From contig NZ_JAPRAQ010000004.1 in assembly GCF_029989365.1 (NCBI RefSeq), positions 62,001-126,000 on the forward strand: 64,000 nucleotides of DNA. Reading direction: 5' to 3'. Source of the DNA: Bradyrhizobium sp. Arg816 (lineage in GTDB: Bacteria; Pseudomonadota; Alphaproteobacteria; Rhizobiales; Xanthobacteraceae). The notes under the pieces are model-generated. The model was not told the origin of the DNA. It saw nothing but the letters and a program-made list of their open reading frames with translations, and made no database searches. Below, one piece after another: positions 56,301 through 64,000 of the stretch. The translations under genes were made by a program, and so were the position numbers. Each line of letters begins with the position of its first letter. The stretch's first letter is position 1.

Positions 56301-56713
56301 AAACGCTCGTGGACGAAATTCTCGACAGCAAGGCTAGCTGGGTCGACGGTACGGGAAAGGAAGCTGTCATCAGGCTGGAGGACATTCTGATTATCGCTCC
56401 CTATAACGCGCAGGTCTTCGAACTTCAGGAGCGATTGCCGGGCGCGCGCATCGGTACCGTCGACAAGTTTCAGGGACAGGAGGCGCCCATCGTGATTTAT
56501 TCAATGACGACCTCGTCTCATTCCGATGCCCCGCGGGGAATGGAGTTTCTGTACAGTCTGAACAGGCTAAACGTCGCGACGTCACGGGCAAAGTGTCTTT
56601 GCATACTCGTCGCATCTCCGCGCGTATTTCAGGCCGAGTGCCGGACGCCGCGGCAGATGCAGCTCTTAAACGCCTTCTGTAGATATTTGGAGTTAGCAAC
56701 CAGTTTGGAGTGA
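53312..56713 (+). CDS. TM0106-type RecB/Cas4-like nuclease with DEDD domain and SF1 helicase
   Basis: 1,133 residues. The N-terminal nuclease (about 1-235) shows C21 and C217-x2-C220-x5-C226, the four-Cys iron-sulphur layout of Cas4/AddB nucleases, with YEVTDTKLA and QLSLYSDLL as RecB motifs. An RNase H/DEDD-like domain follows (about 325-510: IFFDFEGDP ... HIYHFAPYEP ... YNRNDCASTRALRDW). The helicase half has VQGPPGAGKT (754), LFVDEAAQMSL (863), VDKFQGQEAPIVIYSM (1049) and LNVATSRAK (1086). It should unwind and degrade DNA ends. The next operon encodes a PLD nuclease. Role in defence or repair is inference; the architecture itself is secure. Confidence 0.9.
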   Translation: MHKNDAAIVFSAGDLVGHLNCRYLTHLDLKVLQGELAKPKLRDDPTLDALVERGKTHEQGFVDHLAKQGGTVTVIAGVGIDQASVAQTRQVMARGDAVIVQAALRDGHWSGRADVLRRVETPSGLGAWSYEVTDTKLAHETKGNTVLQLSLYSDLLATMQQKVPETAHVVTPGTEYLPEAYRVADFAAFYRRIRRSVETFAATPSHDGLYPDPIEHCEVCRWREPCASRRRADDHLSLVAGIAKTQIEELVRRGVDTMAALATLPIPLQWRPDRGTAPSYERVREQARLQVEGRGAGQLIHEVLPLVAEFGLFRLPEPSTGDIFFDFEGDPFVDGGGLEFLFGYLYAEDDGTDAYVGDWVTIRQHERAAFEHFIDFVTERLTKHPGLHIYHFAPYEPAALKRLMGRYATREDEVDNLLRAGVFVDLFAIVRQSIRASVESYSIKKLEPLYRFDRTVPLIDVGGAMARVQACLELADADGIDPGDQAVIVGYNRNDCASTRALRDWLEEVRGGLVAQGKTIDRPQPKAPEIGEDLSAWKRRVAGLVVRLTSDVPDDGAERSAEQQARWLLAHLIDFFGRENKAVWWEYFRLSDLSAEDLLHERAGLGGLTFLSHVGGTAKAPIHRYRFTVQETDIRADDELKSVGGDKFGSVVAISDDDRTIDVKKRQDTVNFHPEAVFAHKFVGNQILAESIFRIGEHVADQGILGPGAYRAARDLLLKVAPRLRGQVLEQAGEPPLAAAMRAALSLDQSVFPVQGPPGAGKTHAGARMICALVRDKRTVGVTANSHKVIRHLLDKSREAAAEQRLPIQCIQKVKDEPTSLPGLQQTTGNPDFIGALSNGCQVGGATSWFWARPDASGIVDVLFVDEAAQMSLANVLAVSQAAESIVLLGDPRQLEQPIQGSHPDGVATSALDHVLGGHATIEAGHGLFLGETWRLHPDICAFTSELFYEGRLCSRAGLERQEIRSSSRVSGVGLRYLAVQHVGNQNSSPEEADEIKTLVDEILDSKASWVDGTGKEAVIRLEDILIIAPYNAQVFELQERLPGARIGTVDKFQGQEAPIVIYSMTTSSHSDAPRGMEFLYSLNRLNVATSRAKCLCILVASPRVFQAECRTPRQMQLLNAFCRYLELATSLE

Positions 56714-56908
56714 ATTGTAGGATCGCTTGAATATCCATGCACACCCAGTTTCACTATGGCGAGTGCGTGAGTGCAGTGCGTGTTCGAGACCCTGCGGCTT
56801 GCTTAGGCCGACTCGTGTGTGATCACTTCGCAATTCGCTAGGATAAAATTCCGAAAAGTTCGATTGATTGTCAGGTTATGGGTTTCTTAGTTTAGCGAGG
56901 GAGTAGAA

Positions 56909-59290
56909 GTGCGATCCCCACTTGAGCTTGTAGGTGCGCATCCCTGGCAAAGGGCTGTATTTACGACCTACTCCCTAAGCCTCTCATTTTTTGAGTCTGC
57001 CATTCTTGATCAGCTGGTGAGGGGTGGTGCTCGAAGTGCGCTCATTCTCGCCGACGTAGACGGTGTGCGCGGAGCTCTGAGTGAGCAGGGAGCAAGACGG
57101 GCCGGCAAAGAATACAACATCGAGCCAATCAAGGTGCCGACTGGCGTGTTTCACGCTAAGGTCACTGCTCTCGCGGGAGAGGGCGAATGCCATGTCATGG
57201 TTGGTTCGGGAAATCTAACATTTGGCGGCTGGGGCGGAAATTTTGAACTGTTTGAGCATGTCCACTCAGCATCCGCAGCGGACGCCATTCGCGACACGTC
57301 TGACTTCTTCGATGGACTTGCCGAAGGTCTGCGCGCTCGCCACGGTGCTCAGTCAGAATGTCGTGATCTCGCTGCAGTGCTTCGTCAAACAGTCGAAGGT
57401 GTAAGGGGTGATGGACGCATACGATTGTTCCACAATCTCCGCCGGTCGATCCTGGACCAGATCTCGGAGCTGGCTGCTGATCTCGGTGGTGCGACACGAC
57501 TCGTCGCAGCATCGCCGTTTTGGGATGGCGCGACCGCGATCAATAGCCTTTGCGATTCCCTAAAGGTGGATCGCGTGCACGTTCATGCGCATCCCTCGGG
57601 TGTCGTGCGCGGGTCATTTGGTTCTAACTGGCCGAAAGTCTCTCCGAAGGGGAAAGTTGTGCCGGTTTGCCTTGATCACTTTGATCTTAGCGGGGATCGT
57701 CGCTTGTCGCACGCTAAGGCTATCGAGATCATCTGCCGAAAGGGCAGGCTCATTATCACTGGAAGTGCGAACGCCACCAGGGCGGCTCTTGGAGATGGAG
57801 GCAATGTCGAAACCTCTATCGTTAGGATTGAGGAGGATCGGTCAGATGGATGGACGTTTAAGCCGGCGTATCCCTTAGAGCAATTGGACGCGCTCGATGA
57901 CGACACGGAAGAAGAGGAGACCATTGGAATTCTCCGCGCAACCCTCGAGGAGGATACGCTGTACGGACAAATACTCCAGCCACGTTTGCAGGGATCTGCC
58001 GCCGCCTTCCTCATCACGTCGGAGGGAAGCCGCCGTTTAGGGAAAGTTCAACTTGATGATGCGTCACGATTTACGGTCGTGGCGACCGGGTTGGAAGTGC
58101 AGATCCTCCAAGGCAATCGGTTTACTCTAAGGATCGAGAATGAGCACGGGAGAGCCGAAGGGTTTATCTCGTTTGCCGCCTTCACCGAGATCTCTAAGCG
58201 GTCTGGCGCCCTCGCATCACGACTGTTTGCCTTGCTTGCTGGTACTGAGACGCCCGCCGACGTGGCGGCTGTTATGAGCTGGATTTACGACAACCCTAAT
58301 GTCCTCAACCGAAACCTTTTTGGATCGCACGCTTCAGCAGGAACGAAGTCACAAGCAGAAGACGAAACTATTCCGGTCAATCTGCTCGGAAGTTCGCTTG
58401 CCCCTCCCCAGCCGAGTCAATCTGCGGGGAACAAGAATTCGCAAGAGTCATGGAAGCGCTTTGTCGATGCTTTTCTTGCGTCGCTCCGCGAGCGCCGTGG
58501 GCCATTTCAGGGACAGATAGCCAATCCCCTTGGCGACGATGAGGACGATGAAGATGAGGGCGGTGGAACGAAAGAACCAGCGCGTGAAACGGACCCCTGG
58601 ATTAAACGCTCTATGGCGATCTTTTATAAGGTGTTTGGAGCGCTCCTGACCAACGAGAACACTCAACGGTTCTTTTGGGTCGCCTTTGACTTGGCACAGT
58701 ATGTATGTCGTAGGCTTGAGCCGGAGCCGGCCGAAGTCTCTAGCTGGTTGTCTACGCTCGTCAGAATGTATGATGAAGGCGTCGTCGACGTTGAAAGACG
58801 GGATACCATTGCCGCGGCAACACTGCTGCTTCACGCCGATGATGCATCCGACGACGGAGCGCGGGCCGCTCGTCTGCGACTGCTTCGCATGAAAGTTGCA
58901 ATTGAGGGCGCCTGTCCAGATATGGGTGCAGTCGACGGCTTTCGCGCGGCTCTCGGAGCGGGCGCGGATTTTGAGAAGCAGTGGGAGCGTATTAGAGTAA
59001 TCAGAACGATGCCGGAGCAGGTCCAAGAGTTTCTCAAGGCTATTGAAAATAATGGTCCATCGTCGGGATATCCGGATTTGCCGCTCAACCGGGACGAGTG
59101 GCCGACACTGGAGCGAGCGCTAGAAGAGGTTGAGAGCCGAGAAGACTTCAAAGTGGTCCCGAGGGGAACGAGGGCCTGCCCTCGTTGCTCATATGATCTT
59201 CCCAGAGAGCAGATCGGAAATCTCCGTTCCAAAGCTGTAGCGACGGCCAAAAATTGCTGTGGCCTTGTGCTGGTTTGTGCAGAGGTTTGA
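56909..59290 (+). CDS. Phospholipase D-fold protein with two HKD motifs and C-terminal zinc ribbon
   Basis: 793 residues from GTG 56909 with GAGGGAG upstream. HKD 1: VFHAKVTALAGEG...VGSGNLTFGG (about 80-105). HKD 2: LSHAKAIEIICRKG...ITGSANATRAAL (about 267-292). Two motifs in one chain make a complete nuclease/phosphodiesterase site. A long middle region of unknown fold holds an acidic run (DDEDDEDEGGG, about 545). The C-terminus reads CPRCSYDL...NCCGLVLVC, a zinc ribbon. Its stop is 2 bp before the next gene. PLD proteins are DISARM and restriction partners, so a DNA nuclease role is favoured. Confidence 0.82.
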   Translation: MRSPLELVGAHPWQRAVFTTYSLSLSFFESAILDQLVRGGARSALILADVDGVRGALSEQGARRAGKEYNIEPIKVPTGVFHAKVTALAGEGECHVMVGSGNLTFGGWGGNFELFEHVHSASAADAIRDTSDFFDGLAEGLRARHGAQSECRDLAAVLRQTVEGVRGDGRIRLFHNLRRSILDQISELAADLGGATRLVAASPFWDGATAINSLCDSLKVDRVHVHAHPSGVVRGSFGSNWPKVSPKGKVVPVCLDHFDLSGDRRLSHAKAIEIICRKGRLIITGSANATRAALGDGGNVETSIVRIEEDRSDGWTFKPAYPLEQLDALDDDTEEEETIGILRATLEEDTLYGQILQPRLQGSAAAFLITSEGSRRLGKVQLDDASRFTVVATGLEVQILQGNRFTLRIENEHGRAEGFISFAAFTEISKRSGALASRLFALLAGTETPADVAAVMSWIYDNPNVLNRNLFGSHASAGTKSQAEDETIPVNLLGSSLAPPQPSQSAGNKNSQESWKRFVDAFLASLRERRGPFQGQIANPLGDDEDDEDEGGGTKEPARETDPWIKRSMAIFYKVFGALLTNENTQRFFWVAFDLAQYVCRRLEPEPAEVSSWLSTLVRMYDEGVVDVERRDTIAAATLLLHADDASDDGARAARLRLLRMKVAIEGACPDMGAVDGFRAALGAGADFEKQWERIRVIRTMPEQVQEFLKAIENNGPSSGYPDLPLNRDEWPTLERALEEVESREDFKVVPRGTRACPRCSYDLPREQIGNLRSKAVATAKNCCGLVLVCAEV

Positions 59291-59291
59291 A

Positions 59292-60803
59292 ATGGCAAAC
59301 AACGTTATCGAAGAGTTGAGAGTCCAGGCACGGGAGGCAAAAGAGCCTTCGATCTCTCCGGTTCCAAGCATTCGGCTGGGAGGTGTTGATCCACTCGGAT
59401 TGCGGCAGATCAATTTTGACCTGATGGACCAGGTGCTGCCGGGTCTTAATAACGTGGCCCGACACATTAGACCCTTTATGGTAGTCACGTGGGCCTGGCG
59501 TCGTGCTATCGCAATTGCGCAAGGTAGCGGACGAGCCTCCGTTGCAGTGGACGCTCAGCTGCGAGATTTTGTCGATCGGATTGAAGTTATCTACGTTTGG
59601 TCGCAGCTTCTCCGAGACCCAAACGCCGATCTGCCGGGTCGGGAGGTTATCGGACCAATCTTGAAGGCTCGCCAATACTCCTTTGGGGGCGAAGCTTGGA
59701 AGAAGCGACGCGAGATCAGAGAGAACTCGACCTCACTAATGGCCGCCATTAACTACGGGCCTGGCCTGAGATCGATGGGCTGGCTGACGCGCCACCCAGA
59801 AAATCCAAAGGTAATGGAGCCGGCCGCTTGGGCAAACTTGGCACTCGATGCTCTGGACAGGGCGCTGGGCGACGATCTCGATCATGACGCCTTCAGTTCC
59901 TTTGGGAAAGTGATGGTCAAGGAGGATGAGGTCTTGAGGTGGGGCAAGGCATGGGCCCTTGAGAAATACACCAAGTCAGAGCAAAGGATTTTTACAGAAG
60001 CGTTGTTTGGTTCGAGAAGCGAACAACTTCGCCGGCTCGGCGTGGAGCTGGCGATAGCGGCCTCACCCACATCTTCGAATGTCGCGGCAGTGCGACGGCG
60101 TATGGCAGGACTGCCGTCACGTCTTAGGGTGCCGGATACAAAGCTTGCCACCGTCGCGAACTGGCGCAGGGTGCAGTGCCGGCAACTTTTTCGGCTTTGC
60201 TTGGAAACAGTTTTCTTTTGGGTCACATTGCAGCTCAGAGACGGGCCTATGTCTAGCCAACGGCTGGTATCGAGATTTATGAATCAAACAACTGGCGCCA
60301 GAAAGTTTGCAACAACGGCAAAATGGGTTGGACATCACTATGACGAAAGTCCGGGTCCAGTTGGGCTTCTGCAACAGGTAGAGAGCGCGCTGCAAGGTGA
60401 TGTAGGTCAGTATGCGCCCGCGGTTATGCAGGGGTTGGCATTTTGCCTGATGGGCGGTTTTCAGGACGGTGCGGTCATTGAGAGGCACGACCGCCTACCG
60501 TTGAAACGTGCACGATCGGAGTTCGAGCAGCGACTTGATACAAAGCCATTCGAGTTCATGAGACATGTGCTCGAGAGCTGGGTGTTCGCGCAGCATACGT
60601 ATTGGTCGATCGGCCGTGGGCTTGCAGATGCCCGAGCGCGCGGCAAGACAATCCTGCGCCTCAAAGTTGTCCTCGAAGACGGTGGGTGGACATTGACGCC
60701 TGGGGTTGCCTCCGGCTCGTTTCCGCAACCGACGGCCGATCGATTGAGGACGGCGCTCAGCCTCGCACATGAGTGCGGGTTCATTGATCAGGTAGAGATT
60801 TAA
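59292..60803 (+). CDS. Unknown protein paired with the PLD nuclease
   Basis: 503 residues from ATG 59292, one base after the PLD stop codon; an in-frame ATG at 59259 would overlap the PLD gene by 32 bp. Not recognised. The composition is largely helical with many Trp and Arg residues (VVTWAWRRAIAIAQGSG, IEVIYVWSQLLRDP, VLESWVFAQHTYW). No catalytic motif is seen. The tight spacing says that it works with the PLD protein. It is the last gene of the cluster; a gene-poor stretch follows. Confidence 0.75.
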   Translation: MANNVIEELRVQAREAKEPSISPVPSIRLGGVDPLGLRQINFDLMDQVLPGLNNVARHIRPFMVVTWAWRRAIAIAQGSGRASVAVDAQLRDFVDRIEVIYVWSQLLRDPNADLPGREVIGPILKARQYSFGGEAWKKRREIRENSTSLMAAINYGPGLRSMGWLTRHPENPKVMEPAAWANLALDALDRALGDDLDHDAFSSFGKVMVKEDEVLRWGKAWALEKYTKSEQRIFTEALFGSRSEQLRRLGVELAIAASPTSSNVAAVRRRMAGLPSRLRVPDTKLATVANWRRVQCRQLFRLCLETVFFWVTLQLRDGPMSSQRLVSRFMNQTTGARKFATTAKWVGHHYDESPGPVGLLQQVESALQGDVGQYAPAVMQGLAFCLMGGFQDGAVIERHDRLPLKRARSEFEQRLDTKPFEFMRHVLESWVFAQHTYWSIGRGLADARARGKTILRLKVVLEDGGWTLTPGVASGSFPQPTADRLRTALSLAHECGFIDQVEI

Positions 60804-61086
60804 GCCCCACCAAAGTCGGTTCGAGAAGCTTTGATGGGTCACTTAGGTCCCTGGCTGCTGCACGCTCAGCTAGTTTTCGCGATGGTTTTGCGATTTAGAA
60901 CGCGCACATTCGGTAGTAATTCGGACACACGGCAATTGGTACGCAAAGTAGGCCTTCAAGCGGCGCCTGTTGGTAGCGGAGATTGCAGTATCCTTTCGCG
61001 AGCCGTTGACGTACTCGGCAACCGCGCCGTTTCTTAAATAAGCTTCGCTATGGTGGCCATCGCAGGCCCAACCAAGGAGTTTCTTG
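60804..61086. other. Spacer after the PLD operon
   Basis: 283 bp without a supported gene. The last bases hold the ribosome site (AAGGAG, 61075-61080) of the small ORF that follows. Confidence 0.4.
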
Positions 61087-61218
61087 ATGTCTAAAGTGCG
61101 GTCGACCGGATCAGCAGAGCGCAGGCGATCCGCTGCGCCTTTGCCGGCGCTTACAATCGAGCAGGTCATGGAAGTAGTCCGCGATACCGCCAAACAGTTC
61201 GAAGAGCATGCAATGTAG
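61087..61218 (+). CDS. Small protein (43 residues) with strong ribosome site
   Basis: ATG at 61087, preceded by AAGGAG at ideal spacing (six bases); stop at 61216-61218. The product starts MSKVRSTGSAERRRSAAP and ends in an amphipathic helix (LTIEQVMEVVRDTAKQFEEHAM). It is unrecognised and too short for most gene callers. The ribosome site and helix argue that it is real. Confidence 0.5.
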   Translation: MSKVRSTGSAERRRSAAPLPALTIEQVMEVVRDTAKQFEEHAM

Positions 61219-61265
61219 CGGCACCGTATACCTCGAGGAGCTGGTGGGTTACAGGCCTAGCTCGG

Positions 61266-61793
61266 TTGCTCGCGGATCAGGGTCTGGATGTTGTCACAGA
61301 CGTTAATAACGAGACGTTTCGTCATCCCCTTGGGAATTTCTATCTTGCGGTACGGTCGGACTTTGTGATGGGGGTCGACATATTGGCTTGTGAGAAGTGG
61401 AGTTGTCGTGATTTGGGTCACGAAGAATACGGCCAGGACGAAGAATTCCTGCCGGCCTTTCATGTTGTTAAAATCGTTTGTAACCAAATGAGTGGTTGGG
61501 GGGAGTTTTTTGATGTTGCCAACGTCGTTAGTGGCCCTCTTACTGTTACAGTAATTGGGATTAATGTTTTTGCTGGAGGTGAGGGATATTACCAAGCCGC
61601 GAAGAGATTCGAAAGCGAGATGACAGATCTAGATCTACCACATGCACTCTCGACAAAAATTATGAGTCCTGGACTCTTAGCGTCTGTTACGACTGTTGAG
61701 CCTTTGGAGCCGTTTCAGCTTCTTATCTCTAGTCAGCGGTTTCAGCGATCACCCTTGCGAAACCCTGACAGCGTATCCGCTATCAAAGAATGA
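61266..61793 (+). CDS. Uncertain hypothetical protein (175 residues)
   Basis: The open frame has protein-like composition (FHVVKIVCNQMSGWGEFFDVA, VTVIGINVFAGGEGYYQAAKRF) and A/T-rich codons unlike the core. The ribosome site is poor, and an overlapping minus-strand frame (61257-61595) is also open. I favour the plus strand; a degenerate gene is possible. Confidence 0.4.
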   Translation: MLADQGLDVVTDVNNETFRHPLGNFYLAVRSDFVMGVDILACEKWSCRDLGHEEYGQDEEFLPAFHVVKIVCNQMSGWGEFFDVANVVSGPLTVTVIGINVFAGGEGYYQAAKRFESEMTDLDLPHALSTKIMSPGLLASVTTVEPLEPFQLLISSQRFQRSPLRNPDSVSAIKE

Positions 61794-62210
61794 TAGTGCA
61801 GGCCAACCAGGGCGATAGCTCGGCAATGGCCGAGTTATTTCTCAATCGTACATGCCCGACGCTCGGCAAAACCTTTCGCTTACACGAGTAGCAGCCTCGG
61901 CCGCCGGCGGAGTTCTTCCATAACAAGGCATACGCGAAAACCGCGAATTTGGTGAGACGGTGCCGGACCGCCGAACTCGCCGTCGATCGTTGAGGACACT
62001 CCGCGGTGAGCTGCGTCATCCAACCACAACAGCGATTGTGAGAAACTTCACAATACAACCTCGGCCTGAGGCTTAGGTTAGAGTGCATCGAGTAGTGCTA
62101 CGGATGTGCTAGGCCCCATTTTGTCACCACTTTGCATGTCCCGCAGCGATAAGCGATCGAGGCATCTTCGGGTTTCGACTCCCTCGGAGTTTCAGAAGCG
62201 GGAGAAGCAC
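61794..62210. other. Gene-free stretch with dispersed repeat
   Basis: 417 bp without a supported gene. It contains the second copy of a 36-bp repeat (61898-61933). The patatin ribosome site GGGAGAAG is at 62200-62207. Confidence 0.45.
61898..61933. repeat. Dispersed 36-bp repeat (copy 2)
   Basis: CGGCCGCCGGC, TTCTTCCATAAC and CATAC in the same order and spacing as at 44504-44539. The two copies lie 17 kb apart, on either side of the two helicase cassettes. Confidence 0.65.
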
Positions 62211-63380
62211 ATGGTGGGACGTCTTCCAGAACGTCGGATTGATCTAAAAGCGCGGCTCGAGCGTGGCGGGCCGCGCAAACTTCTTGCCATCGACGGGGGC
62301 GGAATCCGAGGCGTCCTCTCGTTGAAAATTCTAGAGGAAATCGAGCGGTCGCTGATCAAGGCAAGCAACCGCGCCGACTATCGTCTGGCAGACTATTTCG
62401 ACTATGTCGCCGGAACCAGCACCGGCGGAATCATTGCCGCCGGCATCTCCATCGGAATGCCGGTGAAGAAGATCCTCGATTTCTATCTGAATAACGGAGC
62501 CGCGATGTTCGACAAGGCGAGCATCATCCGCCGCCTGCAGTACCAGTACAAGCGCGAGCCGCTCGCACTGAAGCTGAAGGAAGTCTTTGGTGAGGACACG
62601 ACCCTCGGTGCTCCAGAGCTTGAAACGCTTCTGCTTCTTGTCATGCGCAACGCTACGACCGACTCGCCGTGGGCGATTTCTAACAACCCCTTTGCGAAAT
62701 ATAACGACACGAGGCACGAAGCGTGCAATTTGCGCTTCCCACTTTGGCAATTGGTGCGCGCTAGCACCGCAGCTCCAACCTATTTCCCTCCTGAGGTGAT
62801 CGACTGCTGCGGAAAGCCCTTCGTATTCGTCGATGGCGGGATCACGATGTATAACAACCCGGCCTTTCAGATGTTTCTGATGGCAACGGTCGACCGCTAT
62901 TGGGTTCATGCACCGGTCAAGAGTCGGGGCTGGAAAACGGGTGTCGACGACATGCTCATCGTATCGATCGGCACAGGCACCAGCGCCGGAGAGAATTACA
63001 GCCTGCGTCCTGACGAGATGAACCTGATCTTTAACGCGACCGCCATTCCATCGGCACTGATGTATGCCGCTTTGAATGAACAGGATGCTCTCTGCCGGAT
63101 CTTTGGCGATTGTGTCGCGGGCCCATTGCTCGACCGCGAGCTGGACAACTTGATCCCGTCGAGCGGCCCGCTGGACAAGAAGCTGTTTCGTTATGTTCGA
63201 TACAACGCGGAACTTACCCAAGAGGGCCTCGCGGCGCTTGGTTGCGGGAACATCGAGCCCACCCGAGTGCAGAAGTTGGATTCGATCGAAGCGCTGGACG
63301 ACTTGCAAAGAATTGGCGGAGCCGTCGCGGAGCAAAGGCTCAACCTGGAGAATTTCAATCTTAACGTCTTCAGACCTTAG
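62211..63380 (+). CDS. Patatin-like phospholipase
   Basis: 389 residues from ATG 62211 with GGGAGAAG upstream; the frame is open to 62106. The patatin domain begins at about residue 25: IDGGGIRGVLSLKIL (oxyanion hole), VAGTSTGGIIAAG (nucleophile Ser near 69, GxSxG) and FVDGGITMYNNPA (Asp of the dyad near 208). It should hydrolyse membrane phospholipids. Close relatives act as CBASS effectors (CapV-like), but no cyclase gene is visible here, so a plain lipase is equally possible. No signal peptide is present. Confidence 0.9.
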   Translation: MVGRLPERRIDLKARLERGGPRKLLAIDGGGIRGVLSLKILEEIERSLIKASNRADYRLADYFDYVAGTSTGGIIAAGISIGMPVKKILDFYLNNGAAMFDKASIIRRLQYQYKREPLALKLKEVFGEDTTLGAPELETLLLLVMRNATTDSPWAISNNPFAKYNDTRHEACNLRFPLWQLVRASTAAPTYFPPEVIDCCGKPFVFVDGGITMYNNPAFQMFLMATVDRYWVHAPVKSRGWKTGVDDMLIVSIGTGTSAGENYSLRPDEMNLIFNATAIPSALMYAALNEQDALCRIFGDCVAGPLLDRELDNLIPSSGPLDKKLFRYVRYNAELTQEGLAALGCGNIEPTRVQKLDSIEALDDLQRIGGAVAEQRLNLENFNLNVFRP

Positions 63381-63558
63381 GGGCCTCTCTGCCCAGGCTC
63401 TACCGCAAGCTCGGATATTCCGGTGGCGAAGAGCGCGCGCAGACGGCGCTGAGGTTGGTGGCTGCGGCCTTTTGGGGCGGTCCTCGTCCGGCTTCGGTTT
63501 GGGTCGCCTTTGCGGCCATAGGGCATGATCGTGAATCACGCAGGCTCCGGGGAATCCT

Positions 63559-63999
63559 TCAAGACCAAAGCTTTCGTGTATCTAACCAGAAAACGCGCAT
63601 CGTCCTGCGCGACGCCTCCTCCAAGAAGTCTTGCGTTCCACCAGGAGCATCGCCGCCTTCACCATTCCAGAGACAGATAAGGGCAACCTTTTCGTGACCA
63701 TAGCGAGCAGCCGATTCCAGCATCCAAAGATTGTTGCGATGAAAGGGATTTGTCTCGGGCTGAAGCGGCCCGAGTTCATTGGGCATGACATGGAGCGTCG
63801 CCTTCGATTTCGCGGCAAAATAGCGGTCGCGCCAATTGGCGTCAGCGAAGTCAACGGAATTTGCTAGGAAAGCCTCCTCGTCGAAGGGGATGTAGAGTTC
63901 AAGCCGCATGCGTCGTGCGATGCAAGCTTCGGCGAACAAGAGATCGCCGCCGCACGCGGCGCCACAAATCGCAAGGTCGCCTTCCTCCGCATGAATTTC
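63559..63999 (-). CDS. C-terminal part of a Rossmann-like (SLOG-type?) protein, 5' end outside window
   Basis: 146 codons are visible; the frame runs off the right edge. The region reads EEGDLAICGAACGGDLLFAE, then IARRMRLELYIPFDEEAFL, a nucleotide-binding Rossmann-like pattern (GxxxGGDLLFAEA followed by a strand and PF), then NNLWMLESAARYG and LICLWNGEGGDAPGGTQDFLEEA. Such C-termini occur in proteins with TPR or TRAFs-binding regions and in SLOG-like sensors. It is convergent with the patatin gene; a sensor-effector relation is possible but unproven. Confidence 0.65.
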   Translation of the reverse strand, partial: EIHAEEGDLAICGAACGGDLLFAEACIARRMRLELYIPFDEEAFLANSVDFADANWRDRYFAAKSKATLHVMPNELGPLQPETNPFHRNNLWMLESAARYGHEKVALICLWNGEGGDAPGGTQDFLEEASRRTMRVFWLDTRKLWS

Positions 64000-64000
64000 G

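Noticed and set aside
61257..61595. 112-codon minus-strand frame opposite the uncertain 175-residue gene
   Set aside because: Some of its sequence looks protein-like, but there is no ribosome site; the longer plus-strand frame is slightly better supported, and neither is firm.
62331..63539. 402-codon antisense frame over the patatin gene
   Set aside because: The plus strand carries all patatin motifs; the antisense product has no recognisable features.

Overview
The window looks like a Bradyrhizobium-type alphaproteobacterial chromosome. The left third is GC-rich and carries a homogentisate/tyrosine catabolic block, a cox-type molybdenum hydroxylase operon, large methyl-accepting chemotaxis proteins, otsBA trehalose genes and DUF1272/DUF3175 proteins. 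Its intergenic spaces hold long palindromic repeats of the kind scattered through these genomes. This assignment is inference from gene content, because no rRNA or other taxonomic marker is present.

Layout. (1) 1-19,400 is core-like: hmgA (3' end), fahA, a DUF1272 protein, an Lrp-family regulator divergent from hppD, a CaiB/BaiF CoA-transferase/racemase, a coxSLM-type operon (minus strand), two tandem paralogous chemoreceptors, a DUF3175 protein, an MFS transporter, otsB-otsA and a small secreted protein. (2) 19,574 is tRNA-Ser(GGA), and immediately after it the sequence becomes visibly less GC-rich. (3) 20,325-32,145 is a tight five-gene operon that reads as a DISARM-like anti-phage system: adenine methylase, a large DrmE-like protein, DrmA helicase, DrmB (DUF1998) and DrmC (phospholipase D fold), closed by a strong terminator. 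(4) 32,300-34,568 is a serine-recombinase module (DUF2924, recombinase, small partner) on the minus strand. (5) 34,600-45,000 is a loosely packed accessory stretch: hypothetical genes, an IS5-type transposase fragment, an extradiol dioxygenase, a globin with a decayed second copy beside an AraC regulator, a PAS histidine kinase, small exported proteins and gene fragments. (6) 45,096-60,803 holds two further probable defence or DNA-processing cassettes. One is a 1,647-residue NERD-kinase-SF1 helicase fusion translationally coupled to a 498-residue winged-helix-like protein. The other is a 1,133-residue Cas4/RecB-like nuclease-DEDD-SF1 helicase, followed by a two-gene operon of a double-HKD phospholipase D protein and a 503-residue unknown. 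A small SNase-type nuclease lies between them. (7) 61,000-64,000 has a small ORF, a patatin-like phospholipase and the 3' part of a convergent gene.

The enzymes on the left work together: HppD makes homogentisate, HmgA opens its ring and FahA cleaves fumarylacetoacetate, with the Lrp-type protein the likely local regulator. MaiA, the isomerase between HmgA and FahA, is not in the window. OtsA and OtsB make trehalose. The right two thirds form a defence island seeded at a tRNA gene. The best candidates for a previously undescribed system are the NERD-kinase-helicase pair (45,096-51,532), the nuclease-helicase/PLD/unknown cluster (53,312-60,803) and the mixed-class DISARM variant.
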